Origin: Rhodospirillales bacterium
GTDB lineage: Bacteria > Pseudomonadota > Alphaproteobacteria > Rhodospirillales > Casp-alpha2
Direction: 5' to 3'
DNA length: 44,767 nucleotides
NCBI GenBank assembly: GCA_021775095.1
Contig: JAJFII010000097.1
Span: 1-44,767 of the forward strand
Shown one piece after another: positions 26,388 to 34,629 of the stretch (its first letter is position 1; every line of letters starts with the position of its first letter). A model generated the notes under the pieces. The model saw only the letters and a list, made by a program, of their open reading frames with translations. It searched no databases and was not told the origin of the DNA. Made by a program: the position numbers and the translations under genes.

Positions 26388-29303
26388 ATGCAAAGCATGT
26401 CCAGTTCATTTCTTGCGATGATTATTGGTTTATGGGTCCTGTTGGGAATAGGGCAGCCCGCTTATGCAGATTTAAACCTTGCGAACGAACTTGTTGCACG
26501 GGGTGACTATAAATCGGCTGCGCAAGAGCTGGAAACGTTGGCGAATGAGAATAACCCCGAAGCGCAAGAAAGACTGGGAGATCTTTATATCGCTGGCAAA
26601 GGTGTTTATCCGAATTTTTCAACGGCTGCACACTGGTACCGTCGGGCTGCGGTCCAAGAGCGCGCATCGGCGCAGTACAAAATAGGCTATCTGCATCACA
26701 TCGGTATAGGAGTGCCGATGTATGTCGAAAAAGCGGCACAATGGTATGATTTTGCCGCCAAACAGGGGCACTTCCTGGCGCAAATCAGATATGCCCTCAT
26801 GGCCCCTAGTTTGGCCAATGTCGGCCTCGATCAGGCAATGGTCATTCTGGGGAAAGCGGCGACACGTGGCAGCCACCTTGCCCTGGCAAAGCTCGAGACC
26901 ATCTCGGCAACCGGTTATCAATTGGCTCAGGAACAATTGGCTTCGCTTTCTTTTGAAGCCCGCAAGGGCCCGAGCATCGGTGCACCCCTATTTAATTCCC
27001 TTGCGGATAAAGGTGTCGCCGCGCTCGCCGCCGGCGATCTGCTTACAGCAATAGCCATTTTCAAAAAAATGGCTGATCAAAAAACCGCGGGTGGCCTGTT
27101 TGGCCTGGGACTTATTCACCAAATTGGGCCAGATTTGCCAAAGTCTCCGTTGCTGGCAGGCGGGTTATATGCGGACGCCATTAACAATGGCTCGGTCGAA
27201 GCAATGGTCAATTTGGGACTTCTGTATTGGGGGACCTTGGGGCACCCGCGAAATCGGCTGACAGCAAAATCCTGGCTGAACAAAGCCGCAGGGAATGGGT
27301 CTGAGCGTGCGGTCGAGGTTCTCAAGTTGCTTGCCACCGACCCGGTCGATTTAGAATCCTTGCAGCGAATTCGATTTAAATCCGCAAAGATAATTTCCGC
27401 AACAGCGGCAAAGTCGGGGTACGACGCTTATGGGGCCAGGCAATATATTTCCGCTGTTGGTCAACTCAAGGAATTGGCGGAGCAAAAAAATCCAGACGGC
27501 CAACTGGCACTTGGCCTGATTGTCGAACAGGGAATTCCATCGCTGGAGAATAAACAAAGGGCTGTAGATTATTACCGGGCAGCGGCAAAAACGGGCGATG
27601 CCGGGGCGCAGGTTAATTTGGCAAATATCTACAGGAACGGATTTGGTGTTGAACAAAATGATAGGCAGGCTATGGCATTGTATGAGCAGGCAGCAAGCAC
27701 CGGCGATCCCCTGGCCGAGACGGTTTTGGGCTATCTTTCTTTGTTTTCAAGCACCGCCGGCCCGCTTGGCATGACAAAACCGAGAGACCTTATTCAGCAA
27801 GCAAGTGACAAAAAATTTGCCGACGCAATGAATATTCTGGCGCTTCTCGAACTGCAAAATCAAAGCGAGGTTTCGTTATTGCCCTACGAGGTATCGGCAC
27901 GCACGGCCTATTCTCTCGGGGCTGGAAAAAGGGCAAATCTCATTTCGACCTTGAGCCGTAAAATCGGGCCCGCCTCGAAACCCGCAGTGGATTTGTTAAC
28001 CGCCGCAGCAAATGCCGGCCACCGTGCAGCGCAACACAATCTGGCGCGTTTGTACGCGCGTAGTCCCGGACTTTCCAGTGATTCTCTGGTACAGGCTTTC
28101 AAGTGGTTTACCATCGCTTTCCATAATGGCCAACTTACCGCCGCCGATGAACGACGGACTGTTTTGGGGAAATTAAATCAATCCCAGCGGATCCTGGCTG
28201 AGTGGGAAATCGCCAGCACGTTGAAGCCCCGCCAGATTACAACGCCACTGGAAGTCGTCGAAGCGATGTCAGGGACGCCGGAAGAACAATGGGCAATCGG
28301 CATCAAATACCGCTACGGCAAGGGTTATGAAAAAGATTATAAAAAAGCCTTTGAATGGTTTCTTTCTGCAGCCCATCAAGGCCATTCAATTGCCCAACGG
28401 GACCTGGGAACCTTGTACCGTCGTGGACTTGGCATTCGCAAAAGTTATGAAAATGCAGCAAAATGGTTTCGACTTTCCGCTAACCAGGGGTATGGGAAAG
28501 CGCAACGCGACCTGGGTATCTTGCATCAATTTGGCAACGGGGTTCCGAAGGACCACTCGGAAGCGGTTCGTTGGTATCAAAAAGCTGCGGATCAAGGTGA
28601 CCGCAAGGCGCAATCGAATTTGGCCTTCATGTATCGAACCGGACGCGGCGTCTCCAAGGATCAGAAAAAAGCCGTTGAGTGGTATTTAAAAGCCGCAAAC
28701 CAGGGTTCCAGCACGGCGCAAAAATATTTGGGAATGCATTACCAATTTGGCCAGGGCGTGGAAATGGACATGCAACAGTCGGTTAAATGGTACCGCATGT
28801 CAGCAGAACAGGGAAACCTCAAAGCGCAGGAAAATCTCGGCTTTATGTATAAAAGTGGACAAGGGGTTGAGAGGGATTTTGTCGAAGCGGCGAAATGGTA
28901 TTTCGCCGCCGCGAAACAAAATTCCGCGAGAGCGCAAAACATTCTGGGAATGTTGTATCATTGGGGCAAAGGTGTGGAGCAAAATCATGAAAGGGCACTC
29001 ATTTGGTACACCAGAGCCTTAAAACAGGGGTACACAAAAACCTATCCCAACCTCGTCAAACTGGTCCGCTCGGTTGACGGACCATCGCCGCACTATGTCG
29101 AACTTTTTGACCTGATCAAAAAGGATGCAAATAAAGGAACCATTGCCGCTATCAATTTGATGGGGTTGGGTTACTGGTACGGAAAAGCCGGGGAAAAAAA
29201 TAAGGTGACGGCTGAAAAGTGGTTCGACAAGGCGATCAAACTCAAAAACAAGGAGGCCGAGACGTACCTGCTTGAAATGAAACTGGATAAATCGGACGGA
29301 TAG
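26388..29303 (+). CDS. Large secreted Sel1-repeat protein
   Basis: A 971-residue protein composed mostly of Sel1-like repeats (SLR, TPR-related, about 36 residues each). A signal peptide occupies residues 1-27 (MQSMSSSFLAMI... ending QPAYA-DL), so the ATG at 26388 is preferred to one 108 bases upstream that would bury it. A few repeats follow directly (about residues 40-135), a degenerate middle section spans roughly 150-340, and the best run lies at about 640-900, with the pattern AQ-x2-LG-x3-x2-GxGV-x2-D-x2-A-x3-WY-x2-AA. Sel1 proteins are scaffolds in envelope signalling or exopolysaccharide and pilus systems. The next gene is a Flp-type pilin, but no assembly genes are near. Partner unknown. 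Confidence 0.88.
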   Translation: MQSMSSSFLAMIIGLWVLLGIGQPAYADLNLANELVARGDYKSAAQELETLANENNPEAQERLGDLYIAGKGVYPNFSTAAHWYRRAAVQERASAQYKIGYLHHIGIGVPMYVEKAAQWYDFAAKQGHFLAQIRYALMAPSLANVGLDQAMVILGKAATRGSHLALAKLETISATGYQLAQEQLASLSFEARKGPSIGAPLFNSLADKGVAALAAGDLLTAIAIFKKMADQKTAGGLFGLGLIHQIGPDLPKSPLLAGGLYADAINNGSVEAMVNLGLLYWGTLGHPRNRLTAKSWLNKAAGNGSERAVEVLKLLATDPVDLESLQRIRFKSAKIISATAAKSGYDAYGARQYISAVGQLKELAEQKNPDGQLALGLIVEQGIPSLENKQRAVDYYRAAAKTGDAGAQVNLANIYRNGFGVEQNDRQAMALYEQAASTGDPLAETVLGYLSLFSSTAGPLGMTKPRDLIQQASDKKFADAMNILALLELQNQSEVSLLPYEVSARTAYSLGAGKRANLISTLSRKIGPASKPAVDLLTAAANAGHRAAQHNLARLYARSPGLSSDSLVQAFKWFTIAFHNGQLTAADERRTVLGKLNQSQRILAEWEIASTLKPRQITTPLEVVEAMSGTPEEQWAIGIKYRYGKGYEKDYKKAFEWFLSAAHQGHSIAQRDLGTLYRRGLGIRKSYENAAKWFRLSANQGYGKAQRDLGILHQFGNGVPKDHSEAVRWYQKAADQGDRKAQSNLAFMYRTGRGVSKDQKKAVEWYLKAANQGSSTAQKYLGMHYQFGQGVEMDMQQSVKWYRMSAEQGNLKAQENLGFMYKSGQGVERDFVEAAKWYFAAAKQNSARAQNILGMLYHWGKGVEQNHERALIWYTRALKQGYTKTYPNLVKLVRSVDGPSPHYVELFDLIKKDANKGTIAAINLMGLGYWYGKAGEKNKVTAEKWFDKAIKLKNKEAETYLLEMKLDKSDG

Positions 29304-29402
29304 GTCTTATCGCAAAAGTGTGATGACCGTCATAGGTTATTCATGTATTTTGGCTATTATCGTCTTGGTGATTTGAGCTAGAGATTTCTGGACAAAGAGA
29401 TA

Positions 29403-29681
29403 GTGACAAAAATTCAGCGACTCAAACGATTGTTAAAAATCCTCGCGCGCGATACACGCGGCGCAGCGGCGGTAGAATATGTGCTGATTGCGTCCGGCGT
29501 TGCGGCATCGGTGGTTGTCGCCTGGACCTTGCTTGGCGATAATCTCAATACACTTTTCACCAATACCGCCGCCCAGGTATCAACGATTACCACTGAAATT
29601 GCCAACGCCGATTCCGGTGAGTCTGATAACAACAGTGATTCGGATAGCGATGCAGATTCTGACTCCGATAATAATTCCTGA
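29403..29681 (+). CDS. Flp/Fap-type pilin with acidic Ser-Asp tail
   Basis: A 92-residue prepilin-like protein. After a basic leader ending in RDTRG, processing by a TadV/CpaA-type peptidase would cut after G20, leaving AAAVEY with the essential glutamate at mature position 5 (E25) and the usual E-Y pair, followed by the single hydrophobic helix (about 24-45). Normal Flp pilins stop near 55-65 residues; this one continues with a linker and a tail (about 70-92) made almost only of Ser, Asp and Asn, like surface SD-repeat stalks. Start is GTG at 29403. No tad/cpa assembly genes lie nearby. The tail may bind calcium or form a charged surface; this is inference. Confidence 0.8.
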   Translation: MTKIQRLKRLLKILARDTRGAAAVEYVLIASGVAASVVVAWTLLGDNLNTLFTNTAAQVSTITTEIANADSGESDNNSDSDSDADSDSDNNS

Positions 29682-29790
29682 ACTGGAAATCAACACGCAG
29701 CGGCACCGGCCCGAAGACCAGACCCGTCGCGCCAATTAAAATTTTCCATATCGGCCACGAGATCACCCACCGATCCTACCGGGCCAGAAC

Positions 29791-31062
29791 CTATTCACTT
29801 TTAACCCTAACCTGGTTCTCCAGTTTGTCGGTCCCCATTTTTTGAAAGGCTTTCGAGATCGTTTCCAGATAGGGTAACAGGTAAGGGAAATTTTCGGCGT
29901 GATCGAAGGAATGGCGCATGGCCGGATTGACCTCAAACAGCAAAACCGTGCCATTTTCCAGCACCGTAAAATCAACCCCAAAAAAATCGAGACCTATGAT
30001 TTCGGGCATCGTCATCAAGCGGGCAAAGGGGCCGTCGCCCAAATAGTTTTGACAATCCCCCATGAAGGCTTTTTCTTCGTCCACCATCCATTGGTGGCGC
30101 AACATCGTCTCTGTCCGATTGCTGCCGTGAACATTCCAAAGGGTATCAAAATGGCAAATGGCCGGGTAAGGAACACCGTCGATAAAAAACACCCGCATCT
30201 TCCGGAAAGTATCGCCCCTGAACAGGTTGTTTACATATTCGATGACATAAACCTCGGCAGTTTGGCTATGTGAAATATAGTCCGCAAAGGTCTCTATGGT
30301 TTCAATTTTTTTAAATGATTTGCCATTGTGGGTTCCGGTTTCCCGGAGCAGAAGCGGAAAACCAAAGTCATGGCGCTTCATAAACCCAATGGCATCTTCA
30401 ATCGCCGCATCGGCGGCATCAAACCGCACGGTTTTTGGAAAACACAGGCCGTCGATGCCGTTAAGGCGTTGGTAATTTTGATCTCGGGTTGTTCGCAATA
30501 CGGCTTCCGGTCGATTGATGACCGGGATATCAGGATACCGGGTTAAAAAGGCGCAAAGGGTCTCGAGTGACCTTTTTTCAACATCCGGATCAGCGACCAA
30601 TGTCAGGACCATATCGAAGGGCGGGATTGTGCGATCGGAAAGGATATTATCATCGACAATAAAATAGCTGGTCACCGTAATGTTTTGATAACTCATGAGG
30701 TAACGGTCCTCGAAGTTTCCGCCGCGCATTTTTGTCTTATAGTCGCCGTTTCGGCTCTTGCCGATTAAATAGACACTGTTTTGCACACCGCGCAGGCGGA
30801 GCATATGAGCAGCACCGCCGGTTGGCGCGACAAAGGTCTTGTGGGGCCGCCTTAAGATCCCTTCCCGAAGGTAGTTTCGCGCCGAAATCTGATCGTTTTG
30901 TTTATAGGACAGAGCCGATAAGGCAAAATAGCCATCAAGCTCGTCTGGCCAAAATTTGATTACCCACTGGTAACAAACTCTCGCCGCATTAAACTCGCCC
31001 GATTTCACGAGAATTCCTGCGGATTTCCTGAGAAGCCTGGAAAGTGATTTCAGTTTATTCAT
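29791..31062 (-). CDS. ATP-grasp domain protein with N-terminal TPR-like helices
   Basis: A 423-residue protein. Residues 1-75 look like two TPR-type helical pairs (ARVCYQWVIKFWPDELDGYFAL...). The rest resembles an ATP-grasp ligase: a pre-ATP-grasp region with a DMVLTLVAD strand and PVINRP, an ATP-lid strand FPLLLRETGTHNGKSF, and the metal/ATP site GLDFFGVDF followed by LLFEVNPAMRH (conserved Glu and Asn). ATP-grasp enzymes join a carboxylate to an amine or thiol, for example in peptide-tag or small-peptide synthesis. I prefer the ATG at 31062 with GAGAA upstream; another at 31083 is possible. Located convergent to the Flp pilin gene, 110 bases apart. Substrate unknown. Confidence 0.75.
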   Translation of the reverse strand: MNKLKSLSRLLRKSAGILVKSGEFNAARVCYQWVIKFWPDELDGYFALSALSYKQNDQISARNYLREGILRRPHKTFVAPTGGAAHMLRLRGVQNSVYLIGKSRNGDYKTKMRGGNFEDRYLMSYQNITVTSYFIVDDNILSDRTIPPFDMVLTLVADPDVEKRSLETLCAFLTRYPDIPVINRPEAVLRTTRDQNYQRLNGIDGLCFPKTVRFDAADAAIEDAIGFMKRHDFGFPLLLRETGTHNGKSFKKIETIETFADYISHSQTAEVYVIEYVNNLFRGDTFRKMRVFFIDGVPYPAICHFDTLWNVHGSNRTETMLRHQWMVDEEKAFMGDCQNYLGDGPFARLMTMPEIIGLDFFGVDFTVLENGTVLLFEVNPAMRHSFDHAENFPYLLPYLETISKAFQKMGTDKLENQVRVKSE

Positions 31063-31631
31063 ATGTATTCTCATATTCGGCATAACAGGCGGTTACACGA
31101 GCGGCACGCTTCCGTGCCAGGTCCAATTGCCTGCAAAACCGTCGATAGCTCAAGAAAATTTTGCCGGATCAATTGGTAGTTGGCTCCGCTAATTATTGTT
31201 CTGCTTCGTGCACATTACATAAATCATTCAAACATTTTACTGCATAGAATGGAAAAGAGTACGGATATGAATTTGTCGATTTTCGATGTAGCGACCAATC
31301 TCAGTTGCCCGAGGCCAACCATCCCTCCGCCCAGGATTTTGTTGGCGATCCCGTCAACGGCAGTATTCAGGTTCGAGGTAAGGCGAAAAACCTGGCACAA
31401 TCTGCAAATTTTGACATATTTGCGACAGCCATTGCCGCGACCTGGGGTTACGGCGAACCGACAAATAACGTTGATGTTATTGGAGATGAAGACTCCAGGC
31501 GCATTGATACAGTCTCCATGGGGCTGCCGGAATTCAGCCCAAAAAGCCCGTAACCTGTTCGCCAACACCTCTCCAGTGATCGCCAGAAACGACAATATTT
31601 TGGGTTTACAAATTACCCGTAATGCCGCAGT
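31063..31631. other. Non-coding gap
   Basis: About 550 bases between the divergent starts of the ATP-grasp and PAS_5 genes. Open frames exist on both strands, largely overlapping one another, but none has a recognisable domain, a good ribosome binding site or a plausible composition. The region must contain promoters for both neighbours; none could be picked with confidence. Confidence 0.4.
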
Positions 31632-32183
31632 TTGAATTTTCCGTTGGCTGCTGCAAAGACACCTCAATTGCCAAACGATGACGCTGTAAACCAACCGACG
31701 TTGACGTTTGATAGCGCAGACTATCAGGCCTGCTATGATTACTGGTTAGGACTTAAAGGTGATCGGTGGGCCCCTTCCTGGCGGCGATGGCAGTGGGAAA
31801 ACTTATCGGTCAACCTGATCCCCTATTTTCTTGTCGTCGATGTTCATTATGAACCCCTGGATTTTGTCTACCGGTTTTTTGGCACGGCAAGTGTCAAAAT
31901 GCATAACGTCGATTTTACTGGTAAATCGGTTAACGAAATCCGCTCACCTGTGACCATCAAATCAACCTGTGACCAGTATTATGAGGTTACGCGGCGCCGT
32001 CAGGCGATTGCCTCGTCCTATACGATACAGGCGGGAGAATATGGCTCGCCCCACATGCAGACGTCGCTCAGAATGCCGATGTCCAATGATGGCGAAAAGG
32101 TTGATCAGATCGTATCGTTTATCGATTGGCGCAAAGATATCGGTAAAATCAGAGATGAACATCTTGCAGCTTACGGGCAGTGA
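31632..32183 (+). CDS. PAS_5-type (PF07310-like) protein
   Basis: A 183-residue protein that looks like the PAS_5 family common in Rhodospirillales: an early CYDYWLGLKGDRWAPSWRRW segment, then LIPYFLVVDVHYEPLDFVYRFFGTASV, the conserved DFTGKSVNEI, and a final strand pair with QTSLRMPM and IVSFIDWR. These stand-alone proteins are presumed small-molecule sensors or adaptors; their role is not established. The reading frame opens at a TTG (31632) with no clear ribosome binding site, and another TTG follows 12 bases later, so the exact start is uncertain; no earlier ATG is in frame. The gene stands alone among non-coding sequence. Confidence 0.75.
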   Translation: MNFPLAAAKTPQLPNDDAVNQPTLTFDSADYQACYDYWLGLKGDRWAPSWRRWQWENLSVNLIPYFLVVDVHYEPLDFVYRFFGTASVKMHNVDFTGKSVNEIRSPVTIKSTCDQYYEVTRRRQAIASSYTIQAGEYGSPHMQTSLRMPMSNDGEKVDQIVSFIDWRKDIGKIRDEHLAAYGQ

Positions 32184-32269
32184 TGCTGACCAGGGCAGCA
32201 ATGCCCATCGGCCGACGATCACTTTTAACACTTAGCGAACAGCCTGAGGAACAGCCTGCCGCGGGCCGG

Positions 32270-32761
32270 CTAAGGCGATTTTTCCTTTTGGTCGTTATCG
32301 AGCTCCACAGCTGCCACCACTTCTGGATTTGACGCCGCCATAATTGCATCAACGTGCGACTTGAATGCATCAAAAGCGGCTTCATCACGAACCCCCGCGT
32401 CGTCCTTATCGCGCTCCTGGAACTGGAACAATTCTGATTGTAACTGGGCGTTGATGGCTAGGCAGCGGCTCCTTCTTTTAAAGGTTGTAAACATCGAAAC
32501 AATTGCCAGGACAATGGACGCAAACAAGCCCAATTTGATGGCGTTGGTAGGATCAAATTTATACTGAAAAAAACTCATTTGATCGACCGAGCTCGGGAAA
32601 AAGACTATAGAAAGCACGCAGATCATTACCACAACAAATGCCGCAATGAGGTTGTTTTTAGCGAGATTTGCATTTTGCCCATACCACGTCACATACCGTT
32701 GGTATTTATTTTCCATATAGGCGTTTATCCGCTGGTTCAATTCATTGTCGTTAGATCTCAT
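32270..32761 (-). CDS. Two-TM membrane protein, possibly SLATT/DUF4231-like
   Basis: A 163-residue membrane protein. A polar N-terminal helix leading into RYVTWYGQNANLAKN precedes two membrane helices at about residues 38-56 and 74-92, with a short loop between them, then a basic stretch (FKRRSR) and a cytoplasmic helical, acidic tail. The order of an amphipathic WY-containing helix, two TMs and a coiled tail resembles the SLATT/DUF4231 group, whose members act as membrane effectors in some nucleotide-signalling defence systems. No SMODS, SLOG or nuclease gene is adjacent, so a defence role is speculative. ATG at 32761 with only a weak AGGT upstream. It might equally be an unrelated small membrane protein. 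Confidence 0.6.
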   Translation of the reverse strand: MRSNDNELNQRINAYMENKYQRYVTWYGQNANLAKNNLIAAFVVVMICVLSIVFFPSSVDQMSFFQYKFDPTNAIKLGLFASIVLAIVSMFTTFKRRSRCLAINAQLQSELFQFQERDKDDAGVRDEAAFDAFKSHVDAIMAASNPEVVAAVELDNDQKEKSP

Positions 32762-33423
32762 TGTTCAAACCTACAGGTGTTTAAAAGGGAACCGATGCCA
32801 GAAGGGAACCAACGCCAGGGTCGCGAAATGGGTTATGTAACCCGACCCGTCATTAAAAAGCAATCCAGGCGACAGGCAGCACGGTGGCAATGGCTGCCCT
32901 ATGGGCGGCGGTCAGTGCTGTTATCGTTGTTTTGCCTCCGCTATGATCTTGGATTGTCATTGCATTGCCAAGTTGCCACATCAGCCAGGGGAATTCCGTG
33001 CCCACGACCCGGCTATCCATACGACTTCCAACGCTGCCGTCGCGCCAATACCTGTGGCCCATAACCTATGGCGTCTTTCAACAAACGGCCCCGCATTAGT
33101 GTTCGGCACTTTGAATTACAGTTTGGCGGGAGAATTTACAGGCTTGCACATATGATCATTGCATACATAGCCAATTTCACAGTTTTTTTCAGTTGCCAGG
33201 GGAATCTGGTGACTCTATGTAACCCGACACTTAGGACTGGATAACCGGGATATGGTGGGATGCTGCGGGATATAACGGGATGTGGCGGAAAACAAGGGCA
33301 CTCAAACGAGAACGAACCAAAAATCGCAATTTGTTCGATTATCGGAAAACGACAAATAGAAACCAAAACGACAGATGGTCCTGGTACGATTGACACCGCC
33401 TCCTATACGAGTAATATAGTCGG
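32762..33423. other. Long non-coding gap with short repeats
   Basis: About 660 bases with no credible gene. Visible structure: the dyad GGGTTATGTAACCC at 32830-32843; a 13-base direct repeat TATGTAACCCGAC at 32834-32846 and 33216-33228; the shorter repeat GCCAGGGGAAT near 32988 and 33195; and GGGA repeated four times at exactly 10-base spacing (33247, 33257, 33267, 33277). It could be a decayed mobile element or a regulatory region. Nothing encodes a transposase. Confidence 0.45.
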
Positions 33424-34185
33424 ATGGGTATCAAAAAGAGAACTCTGGTATACGCCGTTGCCGTATTCTTTCTGTCGTTTTCCGTTGAAGCGCAGATTCC
33501 TTCAAAAATAGCAGGTGACCTGGAAAGTTCGACTACTGTTCTGGCGTTAACGGTCTCCAATGTTCTGTCTGAAACGGAACTGGCGCTTACGGCGGTATCC
33601 GATGTCTTTCAACGCGACCCAAATGTGCAACCAATCGTGATGCATGGAACCCTAAAACGTTATGCAAAGCTGGCAGCGGGTTTGCGCGCCATTCTTGTGA
33701 CTGATCCGCAAGGCCAATTGATCGTTGATTCCTACAACTATCCACCGGATGATCTGGATCTGTCGGACCGCGCCTATATTCGTGCGGCACAAATTTCCGA
33801 AACAGATGATATATACTTTGGAAAACCAGTTGTTGGACGATCATCCGGCGTCCCTTTTGTCCCGGTCTCGCGCCCCGTTCGAAGTTTCAGCGGAAAATTA
33901 ATCGGTGTGGCGATTGGCATTATAACGCCGCGCGATTTAATTCCTCACGAAGTTAAATGTCGCTTTTGCGTCTATTCGATTATGAGTGAAAATAATGGGG
34001 TTATCGCGATTGAGCCCCCAGAAACGAAAATAAGTTCCTCGTTTTTTGGACAAGTCGATCTCATAAATCATGCGTCAGGTTTTTTTAGAAGTAAATTCAA
34101 TCTGTTGGGGTCAACGACACATTGGCGAAAAATCGACCATTTTCCGGCCTATGTGGCCGTAACATTAGTCCATGCGAACCCGTAA
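33424..34185 (+). CDS. Exported stand-alone Cache-domain protein
   Basis: A 253-residue protein with an N-terminal signal or anchor (residues 5-23, hydrophobic, ending SVEAQ) followed by a Cache-type extracellular sensor domain. The long helix after the signal and segments AILVTDPQGQLIVDSYN, DLSDRAYIRAAQ, YFGKPVVGRSSG and LIGVAIGIITPRDL are typical of dCache domains of chemoreceptors, histidine kinases and diguanylate cyclases. Here there is no second membrane helix and no output domain, so it is either a periplasmic sensor that works through a partner or a truncated remnant of a larger receptor. No good ribosome binding site precedes the ATG. Its 3' end overlaps the convergent next gene by 21 bases. 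Confidence 0.7.
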   Translation: MGIKKRTLVYAVAVFFLSFSVEAQIPSKIAGDLESSTTVLALTVSNVLSETELALTAVSDVFQRDPNVQPIVMHGTLKRYAKLAAGLRAILVTDPQGQLIVDSYNYPPDDLDLSDRAYIRAAQISETDDIYFGKPVVGRSSGVPFVPVSRPVRSFSGKLIGVAIGIITPRDLIPHEVKCRFCVYSIMSENNGVIAIEPPETKISSSFFGQVDLINHASGFFRSKFNLLGSTTHWRKIDHFPAYVAVTLVHANP

Positions 34186-34548
34186 CTCCGGGTCTGATCC
34201 CTTAAAATTATCTAATAAAAACTGAATAGCTTTTTGCCTGTCAATTTCAGTAAAAGCCATACCTGGCTTTTGCAGGTGGCGCTCCATATCACGCCAAACG
34301 GAGACCGGGTCCAGATTTCGCGCATCTGCTGCCAAAAGTACCAGCTTTCCTAGATTTTCGTCTAGCATCATCATTTCCGGAACCGTGGTTTCCGAAGTTT
34401 CAGGCTGCCAATCACGAAAACCCAATCCAATTACAACCAAACTTAAAACGGCGATACCTATTGACGCGTAAATAACGCGAAACCGCCAACCCGACCTTGT
34501 CTGGTAGCAAACGGCTGTCAACTTGGCTTGCAGCCCAGGATTTAACAT
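34165..34548 (-). CDS. Small single-TM protein of unknown function
   Basis: A 127-residue protein with a basic N-terminal part, one membrane helix (about residues 24-43, VIYASIGIAVLSLVVIGLGF) and a soluble C-terminal region of helices including RDMERHLQKPGMAF and RQKAIQFLLDNF. I do not recognise a family. The topology suggests a cytoplasmic N-terminus and periplasmic C-terminus, as in anti-sigma or membrane-bound regulators, but no partner sigma gene is beside it. A GTG at 34557 would add three residues; neither start has a strong ribosome binding site. Convergent overlap of 21 bases with the Cache gene. Coding status is moderately supported by length and the sensible TM arrangement. Confidence 0.5.
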   Translation of the reverse strand: MLNPGLQAKLTAVCYQTRSGWRFRVIYASIGIAVLSLVVIGLGFRDWQPETSETTVPEMMMLDENLGKLVLLAADARNLDPVSVWRDMERHLQKPGMAFTEIDRQKAIQFLLDNFKGSDPELRVRMD

Positions 34549-34567
34549 CTGGCACACAGTCCTGTAC

Positions 34568-34627
34568 TATACCTATGAGGGTAGTTTTAAATGACTACAC
34601 TTTTATATTGCAATTGCCATAGGTGTA
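34568..34627. repeat. Nested inverted repeats upstream of GNAT gene
   Basis: TATACCTATG (34568-34577) and CATAGGTGTA (34618-34627) are inverted copies with one mismatch; between them GTAGT...ACTAC forms a second small dyad. The array lies directly upstream of the acetyltransferase start at 34630. It could be an operator or part of a mobile-element end; function unknown. Confidence 0.4.
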
Positions 34628-34629
34628 AA

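Noticed and set aside
28300-29000. DNA-level tandem repeat in the Sel1 gene
   Set aside because: The periodicity is at protein level (about 36 residues) with diverged bases; it is not a DNA satellite or CRISPR array.
31180-31635. Plus-strand frame of 151 codons before the PAS_5 gene, and a minus-strand frame covering the same bases
   Set aside because: Mutually overlapping, no ribosome binding site, no domain, odd composition. Left as non-coding.
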